Positions 38,020-49,243 of a DNA stretch of 64,000 nt are shown here, piece after piece (position 1 is the stretch's first letter; each line of letters opens with the position of its first letter). A model generated the notes under the pieces. That model worked only from the letters and a program-made list of their open reading frames with translations, was not told the origin of the DNA and did not search any database. Origin of the DNA: Xestospongia muta (Eukaryota > Porifera > Demospongiae > Haplosclerida > Petrosiidae); contig OY848918.1 of assembly GCA_963693285.1 (NCBI GenBank), forward strand, positions 9,117,156 through 9,181,155. Reading direction: 5' to 3'. The translations under genes and the position numbers were made by a program.

Positions 38020-38185
38020 CTTCGTCGCTGGATTATCTCGTCACTTCGTTGGATCGACTCGCCTCATCGTTGGATCATCTCGTCACTTCGTTCGATCGAC
38101 TCGCCTCATCGTTGGATCATCTCGTCACTTCGTTCGATCGACTCGCCTCATCGTTGGATCATCTCGCCTCATCATTGGATCATCT
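38020..38185 (+). repeat. CpG-rich 42 bp minisatellite, copy B
   Basis: About four units of the CGACTCGCCTCATCGTTGG / CGTCACTTCGTTCGAT repeat, twice as many as in copy A. The unit length is 14 codons and frames stay open (repeating DRLASSLDHL in one frame), but no gene is claimed. Confidence 0.8.
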
Positions 38186-38557
38186 TTTCGTTTTAGTTAT
38201 GTCATCCTATCTGTGTCTTTACCTTTGTTTTTATTTTTTATTTTTATTTTATTATTTATTTTTCATTTGTGTAAAGTTTTTTGTTCTCACTCTTCATTTC
38301 TACAGGACTCAACGTGAAAGCTCTACCTGTGGTTGGTCTGATGTTCTTGAATGTATTCTGATGTTCTTAGCTGTTCTGATGTTCTTGGTTGCTCTGATGT
38401 TCTCTGGATGTAAAAGATGAGTCGCTCTCCTGCTCATTGGACTTTTCCTGTCTTCCTTCAAGCCTTCTTTCCTCTTCTTTTATTTTTTTTTTAAATTTTA
38501 TTTTGGGCTATCCAGCCTATACATCATACACACACTCATACAATCTCTAAAAATTAT

Positions 38558-38630
38558 CTCTCCCTTGCCGCCTGGCGGCCATAAAAAATTTTTTAAAAAA
38601 TATCCGTGGCCGCCAGGTGGTAGGGGAGAG
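38558..38630. repeat. 24 bp-arm hairpin, copy B
   Basis: Arms 38558-38581 and 38607-38630 are identical to those of 22211-22281; the A/T loop is two bases longer. Confidence 0.85.
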
Positions 38631-38639
38631 CTCTGATTT

Positions 38640-39597
38640 GTAGGGTGCGTGTGTGTGTGCTGTGTGTGTGTGTAGGTTGGTTGTCCTTTTTCACTTCCTC
38701 TGTCTCTCTTCACTCTCTATCCATTCACTGTCATCACCAGTTCAGTTAATAACTACTCTCTCTTTCTTTCCATGCAGGAGCAGCACTGTTGAAGAAGGTG
38801 AGCTATCTCTCCATCCATCCACCTCTCATCCATTCTTTAGTAATCCAGTTGTTCTGTTTCTTTCTCTATGTTTTCTACTTGTGGACTGTTCTGATGTTCT
38901 CTTGGGAACTTTTCTTTTACTGAGACCGTCTTTATCTTATTTTTTATTTTTTTATTGTAATTTTTTTAATTTTTCTTTTTAGTTTGTTATTATAATATGT
39001 TGTTTTTTAATTTAATATGTTGAAGTTTTTTAAAAAAAAAACTTTTTTATCTAAACTTTGTCAAAAACCAATCACCTTACATCAGTTTTAGATATTATTA
39101 ATCTTTAATTATAATTATTTATCTTTTTACAACTACTGTAACACATTATTATACCAATATAGATCATTTTGTTTTTAGTAAAATACTATATCAATTAATT
39201 AATAAACTTGTTTTTAGTAAAATACTATATCATTTAATTAATAATCTTTTTCTCAATAATTAATTTAAACCATTAATGTTTTGCTGTTCACGTTACGCGT
39301 GCACAGGTAATATTTTCCGCCATAATAGTGGTGTCACGTGTTTGCTCTTCCTTGCTAGGTGCGTGCTGGCAAACATTTTCGCGCCTGTCCAATCTCTGCA
39401 TGGTCATTATTACTCATTAGTAATGGATTCTCTGGAGACCTTCTTTGACTGGACTCTCTCCCTCCTTTGACTGAACTATTGAGATCTTCACCTATTCTTG
39501 TTTTAGTATTTTCTGATGTTCTCTGGATGTAGAATATGAGTCACTCTCCATCCTTATCTGTTTTATCCAAGGCCAACTACCTTGGAAGTCAATTTTT
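38640..39597 (+). other. Spacer before the MULE relic, copy B
   Basis: T-rich with low-complexity frames; E-box and CpG patch at 39290-39385 as in copy A. No gene is supported. Confidence 0.4.
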
Positions 39598-40165
39598 ATG
39601 TTTGTAAAAGACTTGAAGTGTGATCTTCTTCACATCTCTCCTGCAGAGATCACGTCTGATTTTGATCTTCTATTAGTGCAATCACTTAAGCTTCAGTTTC
39701 CCGGTGCTTGTATTCATGGCTGTTACTTTCATTTTTCCAGTGTCTGCAGAGAAAATTACAGTCTTGGACTGTTGGAAGAGTACAAGGAAGATGGATCTAT
39801 CAGGCAATATATAAAGAGTACATCCATTGATTTTGTGCTATCATTTTGTTTGTGTACGTTGCTTGGGATGGATTAAAGTTGAAATACCAGACTCAAGGTA
39901 TTCAGAATATTTGACTTAACCTGAATGAATGGTCAGTTTAGATATTGTATGTGAAACTACTTTGCTCACAGTGGTCCCAGAACCAACAACCACTTAGAAG
40001 AATGGCACAACAGATGAAAAAGAATTGCAAGAAAGGTACACCCTAACTTCTATGAAGTGTTCAAACTCATACAAAAAGAACGAGCTGCTACTAAAGTCAC
40101 TATTCTACAGCTGCAAGCAGGAGAATTACACAAAGCTAAGACGAAAGATAGTCCAAAGAGAAGAT
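39598..40165 (+). pseudogene. MULE transposase relic, copy B
   Basis: Open for 92 codons: TSDFDLLLVQSLKLQFPGAC, IHGCYFHFSSVCRENY, GLLEEYKEDGSIRQYIKS, a MULE transposase core with the acidic residue and the GCxFHF block. The downstream RTNNHLEEWHN and HPNFYEVFKLIQKERAAT parts are in other frames to about 40120. A stop after LLGMD (39876) and the frame changes make it non-functional. Confidence 0.72.
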
Positions 40166-40490
40166 AACATAAAATTGCTGACATAAAGACAATCTTACTA
40201 ATAGTAATAGATTCATTGACTTGTACATTTCTACAATTAGACATTGTGTTGTATCATTTGAGTTTTTGATATTAATTTTTTTCAGATTAGATAACTAATT
40301 ACATACAATCAGTTCATTATCACTTGGTTATATCCTGTTAGACATTATGGGAGGTTTTCAGGTATACAGCCATAATGTTGGTATTTCAATAACTTTGATA
40401 TTTTGTAGTGACATCATGTGAGGACATATACCCTACTGGCTGTCTAAAAAAGTAACTCTTAAAATGTAATGATATTAACCCTTTTAGTGA

Positions 40491-40500
40491 CCATATAAGG
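40491..40500 (+). promoter_or_regulatory. CArG-type CCATATAAGG element, copy B
   Basis: Perfect CC(A/T)6GG sequence, the shared element found in front of the TRIM genes. Here it stands between the MULE relic and the NOMO relic with no TRIM start nearby. Confidence 0.4.
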
Positions 40501-40559
40501 TTAAGTTAGCCTCGTTCTACTCTTTACTAGAACGCTTGGGTATGAGGCTAAGGTTAAGT
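40498..40559. mobile_element. 44 bp miniature insertion with 9 bp target duplication
   Basis: 40507-40550 is absent from copy A. It begins TAGCCTC and ends GAGGCTA (perfect 7 bp inverted ends), has an inner GTTCTACTC/CTAGAAC hairpin, and is flanked by AGGTTAAGT on both sides (40498-40506 and 40551-40559). A 9 bp duplication is typical of MULE elements. Confidence 0.7.
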
Positions 40560-40754
40560 TTGCCCCTCCTCATTTTTGACAAGCTGACAGGCTCAGCTAA
40601 TCAAAAAAGAATGAGGGACAAACTTGTTAGACTATATAGTGATGTTCTCACTGGAGTACACTGTCTTGACTTATTTTATGCTAACATATTATGTAATTTG
40701 AAAGAATTAATAACATGGAATATTGTAATATTAATTTGTACTATAACATTTGTC

Positions 40755-41709
<955 letters not shown>

Positions 41710-41710
<1 letters not shown>

Positions 41711-42356
41711 AACAATACTACTACTCATTACTGTAAAATAATAAAAGAATTTTTTAATGATATTTTACTCATTAATGCTTGTCTTGTCTCCCTATATTTA
41801 CCTGATCATCTGTCTGAAAATTACTTGTCAATTACATGTTTTGTTTACAAGACCACTACAGAGTATAGTGACCTTGTTGCTAAGTATAGTGTTGCTATGT
41901 ACAGTCATGTGACATTTTATTATCAATAGAGAGTAGTGAATGAAAGTAACAATCTGTCATGAAATATCTCCATTGAACACTAATGACAGATACATCACTC
42001 AACTCTATTAAATGCCCATGTAGTATATGTACATATATACATGTATTATAGACCAGCTATCATGTTTTGTCCACTACTTGAATTCATTTATGTTTCAATT
42101 AAGATGAAATTAATATAATTAACTTCCAAGACTTAAGGGTCTCGGATCTGTGGCATAGTATTAATTGTCTCTATTAAGGAGACTAACTGAGTATATTGTT
42201 CCATCATTACCATAATAATTGCTAGTTATTAAGTCCATGCACTTGTATCTCCACAGGAAAAAAATATGTACTAAAGAAGGACACGTGCTTAACAAATAGC
42301 ATTTGCAGATGTTGCCACTTCTCTGGGTGTGGCTCTCACTTGAGCATGTGGAGGAT
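41710..42356 (+). other. Spacer, copy B
   Basis: AT-rich; about 120 bp at 41820-41940 are missing from copy A. No gene is supported. Confidence 0.4.
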
Positions 42357-42557
42357 ATGGCTGGTGTTTCTACTGAGTTCTTGTTTGATAGCGTAATTCG
42401 AGGTCATCACATTTATAAGAAAGTATGGACGCCTTCAGTTGGAGACGTTCTTCTATTAGTGAAAGAGGAAGGAAATGAACATGACCATTTTGCTGTATCT
42501 GTGATAAAGGACGGACTCATCATTAGTCATGCATATTGCTTATTAATAATTCATTAA
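42357..42557 (+). CDS. HIRAN-like domain fragment, copy B
   Basis: 66-codon open frame starting MAGVSTEFLFD (an upstream Met at 42303 is in frame but less likely). It contains IRGHHIYKKVWTPSVGDVLL, then EEGNEHDHFAVSVIKDGLII and SHAYCLL. This follows the pattern G-x-HxY-x-x-W-x-P-x-x-GE/D-x-L, E-x-x-N-x-x-D-x-x-AVxVxKDG-x-x-xGH seen in HIRAN-like domains of metazoan uncharacterised, often transposon-linked proteins. The frame stops shortly after the expected GH(V/A) motif, so most of the usual protein is absent. Copy A is frameshifted. It may be a relic or a truncated first exon. Confidence 0.5.
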   Translation: MAGVSTEFLFDSVIRGHHIYKKVWTPSVGDVLLLVKEEGNEHDHFAVSVIKDGLIISHAYCLLIIH

Positions 42558-43157
42558 GTGCTAAATAAAAGCGTTTTGACCATGATAAACACGTGCGCTT
42601 TAACAAACAGTATGCACTAATAACCATATGTATCTAACAACCAGCAAATATGGTAATATTAATAGCCAGTATTTCAAGTTTTGTAATATTGTGGTAAGTC
42701 AATGTACATTATAAACATGTTAATCTACTAACTTATAACACACATCATTTCTATGCATTGTTTATATGTGTCTACTTAGACAAGGATCATGGCACACTTG
42801 ATATAGTAGGTTCAACACACTACATCAAAAATGGCGTAATTACTATCCTTTCATACCTTCAAACTCACTATTAAACATATGACATTAGGACTTTAAGTAT
42901 TAAGCAATTATACTACTCACTCTAGCATAATAGATTAGTATAGTCACTATAATCTTGAACTACTAGCCACTCCTATAAACTCTTACTATCTATAACTAAT
43001 GTACTTAGTCAGTACATCACTGCACTTATACTAGATGTGAGGTATTGGAGGGAGAGATTAGTGTTTATAACTCACCATTAACAGCTTGTTGGTCATTTTG
43101 GACCGTCTCTATAGCCATATCTAACTTTTTGTACCCTCCTGCCATCTTTATGTGACT
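42558..43157 (+). repeat. Spacer with a dispersed repeat, copy B
   Basis: 42835-42925 is the inverted counterpart of 10570-10670. About 115 bp (42665-42780) are missing from copy A. No gene. Confidence 0.4.
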
Positions 43158-43490
43158 TTAATTAGGCTGCTCATAAAAATAATTAATTCCACACACCGAC
43201 ATAGGTAGACCAGTTCCTCCAGTAGGGGTGGTGGTAGTGACTATAGCTGTAACTGTACCAACTGGTACTATGCTATAACTGACTGATGATAGAGGAGCAT
43301 GAAGTAGACTGGAATCAGAAAATTGAATAGACAGTGGAAACGAATTGTTTTTTCTTTGATTGTAGTAACAATTAGTCAATCTCCACTTTACACTGTTGTA
43401 TATAGATGATCTCTCTAAGTTTATCACTACAATGCTTTTGTTATAGATAAAATCAATATTCTCTTTATGATTTAACTCTTCAATTATGAA
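43158..43490 (-). pseudogene. TRIM filamin-domain relic, copy B
   Basis: Same fragment as 26438-26770 with a few substitutions, including SFPLSIQFSDSSLLHAPL. It lies directly 3' of TRIM-C on the same strand, as if left by an earlier TRIM copy. Confidence 0.75.
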
Positions 43491-43657
43491 AATATAGAGG
43501 ACAGATGGGTTTGTTTGATTACACTATTATAGTATCATCACCACAAATAAGTTAATTGCACTGACTAAGCTCCACCCAGTTGCTTTGTGGTTTTCATTGA
43601 AATTATTCAGTCAATAGCACACGTTTATTTTTAAGATAACAATTAAACTCATAACAA

Positions 43658-46126
43658 TTAATACACTACTAGTCTGTTGTTGTCAGTATCACAAACATAC
43701 AAATATCCTTCATTATCAACTGTTATTCCAAATGGATGTTTAAACTGACCAAGACTGCTACCATATCCTCCGAATGAACGTACAAACTGACCATCAGTAG
43801 TGAAGATAGAAATACGATTATTATCAGACTCAGTAACATACACAAGATTCTTATTATTATCGATTACAATCCCAGATGGAAGATTGAGTTGTCCCCGACC
43901 TGATCCTTTAGTTCCAAATTGAGAATACAATTGTCCATCAGGAGTGAATACCTTGATGTGGTTATTGTAGGTATCAGCCACATACAAAAAACCTTGTCTA
44001 TCAATGGCAATGCTTTGTGGATGATTGAACTGTCTCTTAAATAATTCTTTTGTAACAAATGTGTGAGAAAAATTTAGATCAGGATTTAAGACTTGTATAC
44101 GATTGTTACCGAAATCTGCAATATAGATACAGCCAGTTATAGGAGAAACAGCAATTCCACAAGGTTTATATAAGTCCAGTTTTTTGTTACCTAGTTTACC
44201 ATATGATCTAATACGTTCTCCATTCATAGATATTTTCTGGATTTTGTGTTCATCAGCAACAATAATGTAGCTCTCTGAAGTAAAGGTTACGCCACGGGGC
44301 TGAGAGAACTTGAGCTTTTGACTTTCACTACTCTCTTGATGACCAAAGGATTTAACTTTTCTTTCATCTCCATCTAGTACTGTAACACGGTTGTGATGTA
44401 TTTCACTTACTATAATATGTCCATCATCAGTCACAGCAACTCCCCATGGATCTTTGAGTCCAGTTATAGTACGAAATGGAGTAATATTATCAAGGTAGGG
44501 ATTAAAAGGAATCACTACTGAAGTACTATCAACTTGGACACCATTAACTTGAACATCAACTTGATAACGACCACAGGCATTACAATGTATACTATATACT
44601 CCAGGATGATTGGTAGCAGTAATTGTAACTGTCATAGGTGTAGCTTTGTCTTCTTCGTCTACTTTTTCTTTTTCCTCCTCTACATCCTCTTCTTTTTCCT
44701 CCTCCTCTTCTTCATCTTCCTCTTCCTCTTCCTCTTCTTCTTCTTCTTCTTCTACCTCTTCCTCTTCTTCTTCTTCTTCTTCTACTTCTTCTTCTTCTAC
44801 TTCTTCTTCTTCTTCTGCTTCTTCTAAATTTTCTCCAATATCAACTGGAACTAGATTACAATTGAGTGATGAGAGAGGAACAGCTAGAAGACTGGAATCA
44901 GAAAATTGAATAGTTAGTGGGAATGAAACTGTTTTGTCTGTAATCTTAATGTCATGGTGATCAATCTTTTTGACTTTACATTGTTGCAGCATGGAAGATG
45001 AGAAGAACACAATATCTCCAATATGACAAAGTGGATCAACAGCATTACTATCACTTTTAAAATGGACATCAGCTTTCTCTTTAGGTTTCAACTCTTCAAT
45101 GTTAACCTCCTGAGTCACATGATTCATACTCTCCATCATTTGTTTTGTACATGACAATACTTGTTGAGGACTACCTATCTCGAGATTCTGTTCCACAAAT
45201 TTCTGGCAATCCTTTAGTTGACTCAATTTCATTTCAGCTAATTTCTTCTGCCCTGATAACACTTGTAGTTTAGTATCAGTGATTGTGTCTACCTCTCTAG
45301 TCAGCTGTCTCTCAGACTGACGAAGTACATTAATCATCTCTTCCACCATGACACGTATCTCCTCTTTGACCACTTCTCCTTGCTTTTTGATATCATTCTC
45401 TCTATTTGTGAGAGAAATTAGGGCATCAGTGACAGCATTGGTACTTTCCCTAACTGGTTTCAAATTTGTTTCCAATTTTTGACAATGTTTGGGATAGCAG
45501 TCAGAGACTAAGTCATAATCATGATCTTTATGAATACGTACAGTACAGTGCTGACAGATGAGGACTTCACATGTTTCACAAAATATCTCCAAAGGCTTAT
45601 TATGATTAGGACAGTTTATTTCTTGTTTCATGGGAAGCAATTGAGAAGTAGTAGAGGTTGCTACCTCATCAATATTGGTTACCATATGATTAGTGTTGGT
45701 AGGAAATTTATTGTGAATATCGATGCATTTTTCACATAAAAACTTGTTACATTCTTTACAATAACCTGTTGCATTTGTTGTAGTACATATGTCACAGGTT
45801 ATCGGTACCTGTTGATGTCCTGACACTTTGATCAGTAGATTGTAGACTTCCTTGAGGTTGTTAATATAAAAGGCTGCAGGAAAGTCAGCTGCTCCTGTTG
45901 GTTCAGGTAACTGGGTATGATGACGACAAGTGGGACAAGATATGAAGTAATTATCTCCTTGAGGATCCAATGGTAAATTCTCCAGACATTTTTGACAGAA
46001 AGAATGGAAACAAGGTAAGATCTTAGGGTTGGTATAGAGGTCAAGACATATAGCACAGGTGAGCTGTTCCTCTAATTTCTTAAGAGCTGAGGAGGAGGTT
46101 CTGCTGGGTACTGCTCTTTCTGCCAT
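43658..46126 (-). CDS. TRIM-C: complete TRIM-NHL E3 ligase with glutamate-rich insertion
   Basis: Intronless. The start at 46124-46126 (MAERAVPSRTSSSALKK) gives 822 residues; an in-frame Met at 46162 would add 12. RING (CAICLDLY, CFHSFCQKC, CPTC), B-box1 (CDICTTTNATGYCKEC), B-box2 (CPNHNKPLEIFCETC), coiled coil, filamin domain and six NHL blades ending DTDNNRLVVY. Within the filamin domain, between VPVDIGE and KATPMTV, sits an acidic tract of about 60 residues, mostly Glu, coded by GAA/GAG triplets (44645-44830). The filamin fold may tolerate it as a loop. CCATATAAGG lies at 46236-46245, 110 bp upstream. The N-terminal part is nearly identical to TRIM-E, but the NHL part matches the copy A pseudogene instead. 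Confidence 0.93.
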   Translation of the reverse strand: MAERAVPSRTSSSALKKLEEQLTCAICLDLYTNPKILPCFHSFCQKCLENLPLDPQGDNYFISCPTCRHHTQLPEPTGAADFPAAFYINNLKEVYNLLIKVSGHQQVPITCDICTTTNATGYCKECNKFLCEKCIDIHNKFPTNTNHMVTNIDEVATSTTSQLLPMKQEINCPNHNKPLEIFCETCEVLICQHCTVRIHKDHDYDLVSDCYPKHCQKLETNLKPVRESTNAVTDALISLTNRENDIKKQGEVVKEEIRVMVEEMINVLRQSERQLTREVDTITDTKLQVLSGQKKLAEMKLSQLKDCQKFVEQNLEIGSPQQVLSCTKQMMESMNHVTQEVNIEELKPKEKADVHFKSDSNAVDPLCHIGDIVFFSSSMLQQCKVKKIDHHDIKITDKTVSFPLTIQFSDSSLLAVPLSSLNCNLVPVDIGENLEEAEEEEEVEEEEVEEEEEEEEEVEEEEEEEEEEEEDEEEEEEKEEDVEEEKEKVDEEDKATPMTVTITATNHPGVYSIHCNACGRYQVDVQVNGVQVDSTSVVIPFNPYLDNITPFRTITGLKDPWGVAVTDDGHIIVSEIHHNRVTVLDGDERKVKSFGHQESSESQKLKFSQPRGVTFTSESYIIVADEHKIQKISMNGERIRSYGKLGNKKLDLYKPCGIAVSPITGCIYIADFGNNRIQVLNPDLNFSHTFVTKELFKRQFNHPQSIAIDRQGFLYVADTYNNHIKVFTPDGQLYSQFGTKGSGRGQLNLPSGIVIDNNKNLVYVTESDNNRISIFTTDGQFVRSFGGYGSSLGQFKHPFGITVDNEGYLYVCDTDNNRLVVY
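44645..44830 (-). repeat. GAA/GAG triplet tract in TRIM-C
   Basis: Imperfect triplet repeat coding for Glu with rare Val, Asp, Lys and Ala. The opposite strand gives artefactual Phe- and Ser-rich frames. Confidence 0.9.
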
Positions 46127-46159
46127 AATTAGCTGTAGAAAGACAGCTGGTGAATATAA

Positions 46160-48261
46160 CAATCACAAAGCTATATAGAGAGAAAAGCTATAACAAAATA
46201 ATTTTAACAAAGACAGAATTCCACCCCTTATGTGACCATATAAGGTATACAGTCATAGTAGTGGTATTTGTCAAAAGCTAAATTCCAAATGACTATATAA
46301 AGTATACAGCCATTGGAAATAGTTTTGATAATGTCATATTTTTGTAGTGACATCATCTAGTCTTACAATATAATGATACCACCCCATTTGCTGACCATAC
46401 AAAGTTAAGCTTGCCTCTCCTTCTTTTGACAAGCTCATGACTTAATTTATGCTAACATATAATGTAAATTAAGAAATAATAACAAGAAATATTATAACAT
46501 TAATTTGTACTATATCACATCTCATTTGATATTAAAGGACTCAGTAATCTTATATCCAGGCTATGGTTCTGTGAGTCTTTTATCCAGGCTGTGTTCTGTG
46601 TAGAAATAATTTAAATCTTTTCTGTAATATCACTACATCAACACTACTATATAATCTTGGGAGGATTTTTATAATTATAATCTTGTTATATAATACTTCA
46701 TATGTGTTCTATGTCCGGAAATAAAAGATAACACAACTTTCTTCAGTGATAGATATCTGCACAATTCAATGATAAATCTTACATGTAAGTCACTAACTGT
46801 ATGTGATAATAGCATCCTTCAAATTGAACATATCTTACATATACCTAGATGGTGATATACTAGCTTTTTTGTGTATGAGGTTTATGGCTTAAGAGCCATG
46901 TTTATCTGCAGGATATATACTAGAGATAGTACATAGTTCCATTATTCCAAAGAGTAGGAGATGGTAAACATCAGAGTAATATGTGGTTTGTGCAGTTTTC
47001 TGTGACAAGACATATTAACCCAGTGACATTTACCATACAAAACAACCAATTGAACAATGTCTAATTATTGATTCCATATGGATTTTGTTTTCTTCAAACA
47101 AAGAATCTGTTCTCAATTTTATTATGTATGACCACTCTATCAGTGTAACTATGGTAATTATGTATACAATAGATGTTAAAGGAGTTACTTATCACATTAT
47201 TCTTATACATCAATAAAGGAATAGTTTTTATTGCAAGGCATACCTACATGTTCTTAGTTACAAAGGCTAGCTAGGTCAAATGTATAGAAGCACAATTACA
47301 GATCACTGTACAAATCCTGTAGTAATCTAATGACACACACATTATTTACCACTGGATGTGATTATTGTGATCCTGACCGTCATCATATAGTTACTTTTTT
47401 GAATTGAAATAACTATACATTTATTATTAAAATATTATGGTATGTAATTGTACGTTTGTGATCATAAATATAACATATATTTCAGAAGGAACCTTTCATA
47501 ATTACACAGAAAATATCAATTAATATTTAATATACAAGTCACATATTACAAAAGTGTTGGTTGGTATTGCATAAAGAATTGCATGAACATAGATTGACTG
47601 CACGTATACTGATGTGATACTAACATGTGCTAGCATCCCATGATCTTAAGAAACTACATGTAATATCAATTGTCATTTAACATCATAGTGTATAACTATC
47701 AATACACAACTATGAAGCTATTCCAAATGTTAAATGTTCAGCTATAAAAAGAACGTGATCCAGCATTGATCAGTATTACAAAGTAACAATTTCCACTGTG
47801 ACTATTACTTTTCTGTCCCTCTAGTAATGTTATGTATTGTATGTTCACAAGTAAATATAATGCAACTGTCAGGTGTGCTAGGCAGTTGGATTACATGTTA
47901 TGTATAACTGTAATATCATTGACTGTAACTATTGAATGTTGTTGTAATTAAGTTAAATTACAAACTGTATTGAAGTGTTTTTATTTGTTTTAAGGATGTC
48001 AGATGGACATCATCAGTCAACATGTTAGAAGACCACCATGAACTTAATCACTTAGCACAAGTTGTTTTTATGGTACTTGAAGACATTTCTAAACCTTCAC
48101 AAAATTGTTTATTTGTCAAAACATATATATGTCAGTCACCCAAGGATTAAGACAATATGAGAAATACTAATAAAAGGAGAACACATATCTTGTAATTCAC
48201 AAGCTTTTAAAGAAGGAAAAGTATAAACCAAAGACTTAACTGTTAATGACAATTAACCTAT
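46160..48261. other. Intergenic sequence with TRIM promoter modules and dispersed repeats
   Basis: 46215-46430 has three successive versions of the GACCATATAA module (46234-46245 perfect; weaker at 46290 and 46394). 46610-46690 recurs at 52365-52455, and 47150-47330 recurs at 32975-33165. The remainder (47330-48260) is AT-rich with no supported gene. Confidence 0.4.
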
Positions 48262-48450
48262 GATTGATCTCTATACCAACCATATCACCATATTGTGTTC
48301 CTATTCTTTCTGTCAACAATGTCTGAAGGTCTACCGCTGCAGCTTTAAGAACATCTCTTGTTCCACTTGTTGTAATCATATCTAGTTACCTCAACCAACA
48401 GGAGCAGCTGACTTCACTATTTATCTATTGTACATCAAAACTGCTGTGGA
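48262..48450 (+). pseudogene. RING relic of a TRIM gene on the plus strand
   Basis: Reads DLYTNHITILCSYSFCQQC, then NISCSTCCNHI, a TAG, and LPQPTGAADF, following the paralogues' DLYTNPKILPCFHSFCQQC, SCPTCRHH, LPEPTGAADF in one frame. The RING His is Tyr and the first Cys pair is gone. It is the only TRIM remnant on this strand. Confidence 0.75.
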
Positions 48451-48604
48451 TAAAAGTTTATGGGAATAGTGAAAATGCAGAGGACCAAATGAATGAAATG
48501 TAATAGACATGTATATAAAATGACATTTTGTTGTTTTATGTCGCAGTAATTGAATTTACCATTTTGTCAACATTTCTTTTTAACTGTCTGCTACTGTAGT
48601 TTTT

Positions 48605-48845
48605 CGTGTATCTTTACTTCTCAGAGCTGTCAATAATTGTCTTCTTGTGCATCAGACTGAGTACATAGCAAAATTGATACATTCTTGATCTTTTGTCAGA
48701 GCTGGTATCATTTCGTTCTAATTTCTTCTAAATCTACTTCAACTAACTCAAGTTGTATCCCGAGCTGATACCAACGACTAGTTTTAGCATGTTCACACAC
48801 CTCAAATAGTTGTGGTACTTGATCTAGAATGGTGCAGGAAAGAAA
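48605..48845 (-). pseudogene. Death-domain relic
   Basis: Reads CTILDQVPQLFEVCEHAKTS, then RWYQLGIQLELVEVDLEEIR, which has the W-x-x-LG-x-x-L-x-L, L-x-x-I pattern of Death domains. After IRT the reading shifts to another frame (DKRSRMYQFCYVL), then to another ending CTRRQLLTALRS, as the C-terminal helices would. With two frame changes it cannot be active. It lies just 3' of the Death/TRIM gene at 49244-55408 on the same strand. Confidence 0.55.
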
Positions 48846-48849
48846 ACAC

Positions 48850-49243
48850 ACAGCCATATTCTATGATGGGAGAGGCAAATGCAGGAAAATCCAGTGCTGA
48901 ATTTCCAACCCTTCATGCATAACCCTTATAGTAATAATAGCCAAAAAGCTCCCTCTTTATTAACACCAACAATGATTGTGTGAATTAAAAGATGAATGCT
49001 AGCCCAGAATATTCTGACAATACTACAGCCCCAGTTTTTGTTCATTTTTGTTCAATAATGTGGCTTGGTAGTTACAAAGTCTAATTTTCTAGGATTTCAC
49101 TTTAGAACTCAGGGTGTAGGCTTACAGAGAATATCAATAATGACATTTTTATATTAAATAAATAACATCTACAGTCTACATAGCAAATATCACAAAGTTA
49201 TGTAATTAAAACATCACAAACTATCATATGATTATAAAGTTGC
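48850..49243. other. Intergenic sequence
   Basis: AT-rich; no gene is seen. It probably includes the 3' end of the gene starting at 49244. Confidence 0.35.

Noticed and set aside
44534..44909. Phe- or Ser-rich plus-strand frames opposite the TRIM-C acidic tract (also 58152-58566)
   Set aside because: Shadows of the GAA/GAG repeat of a clear gene on the other strand.
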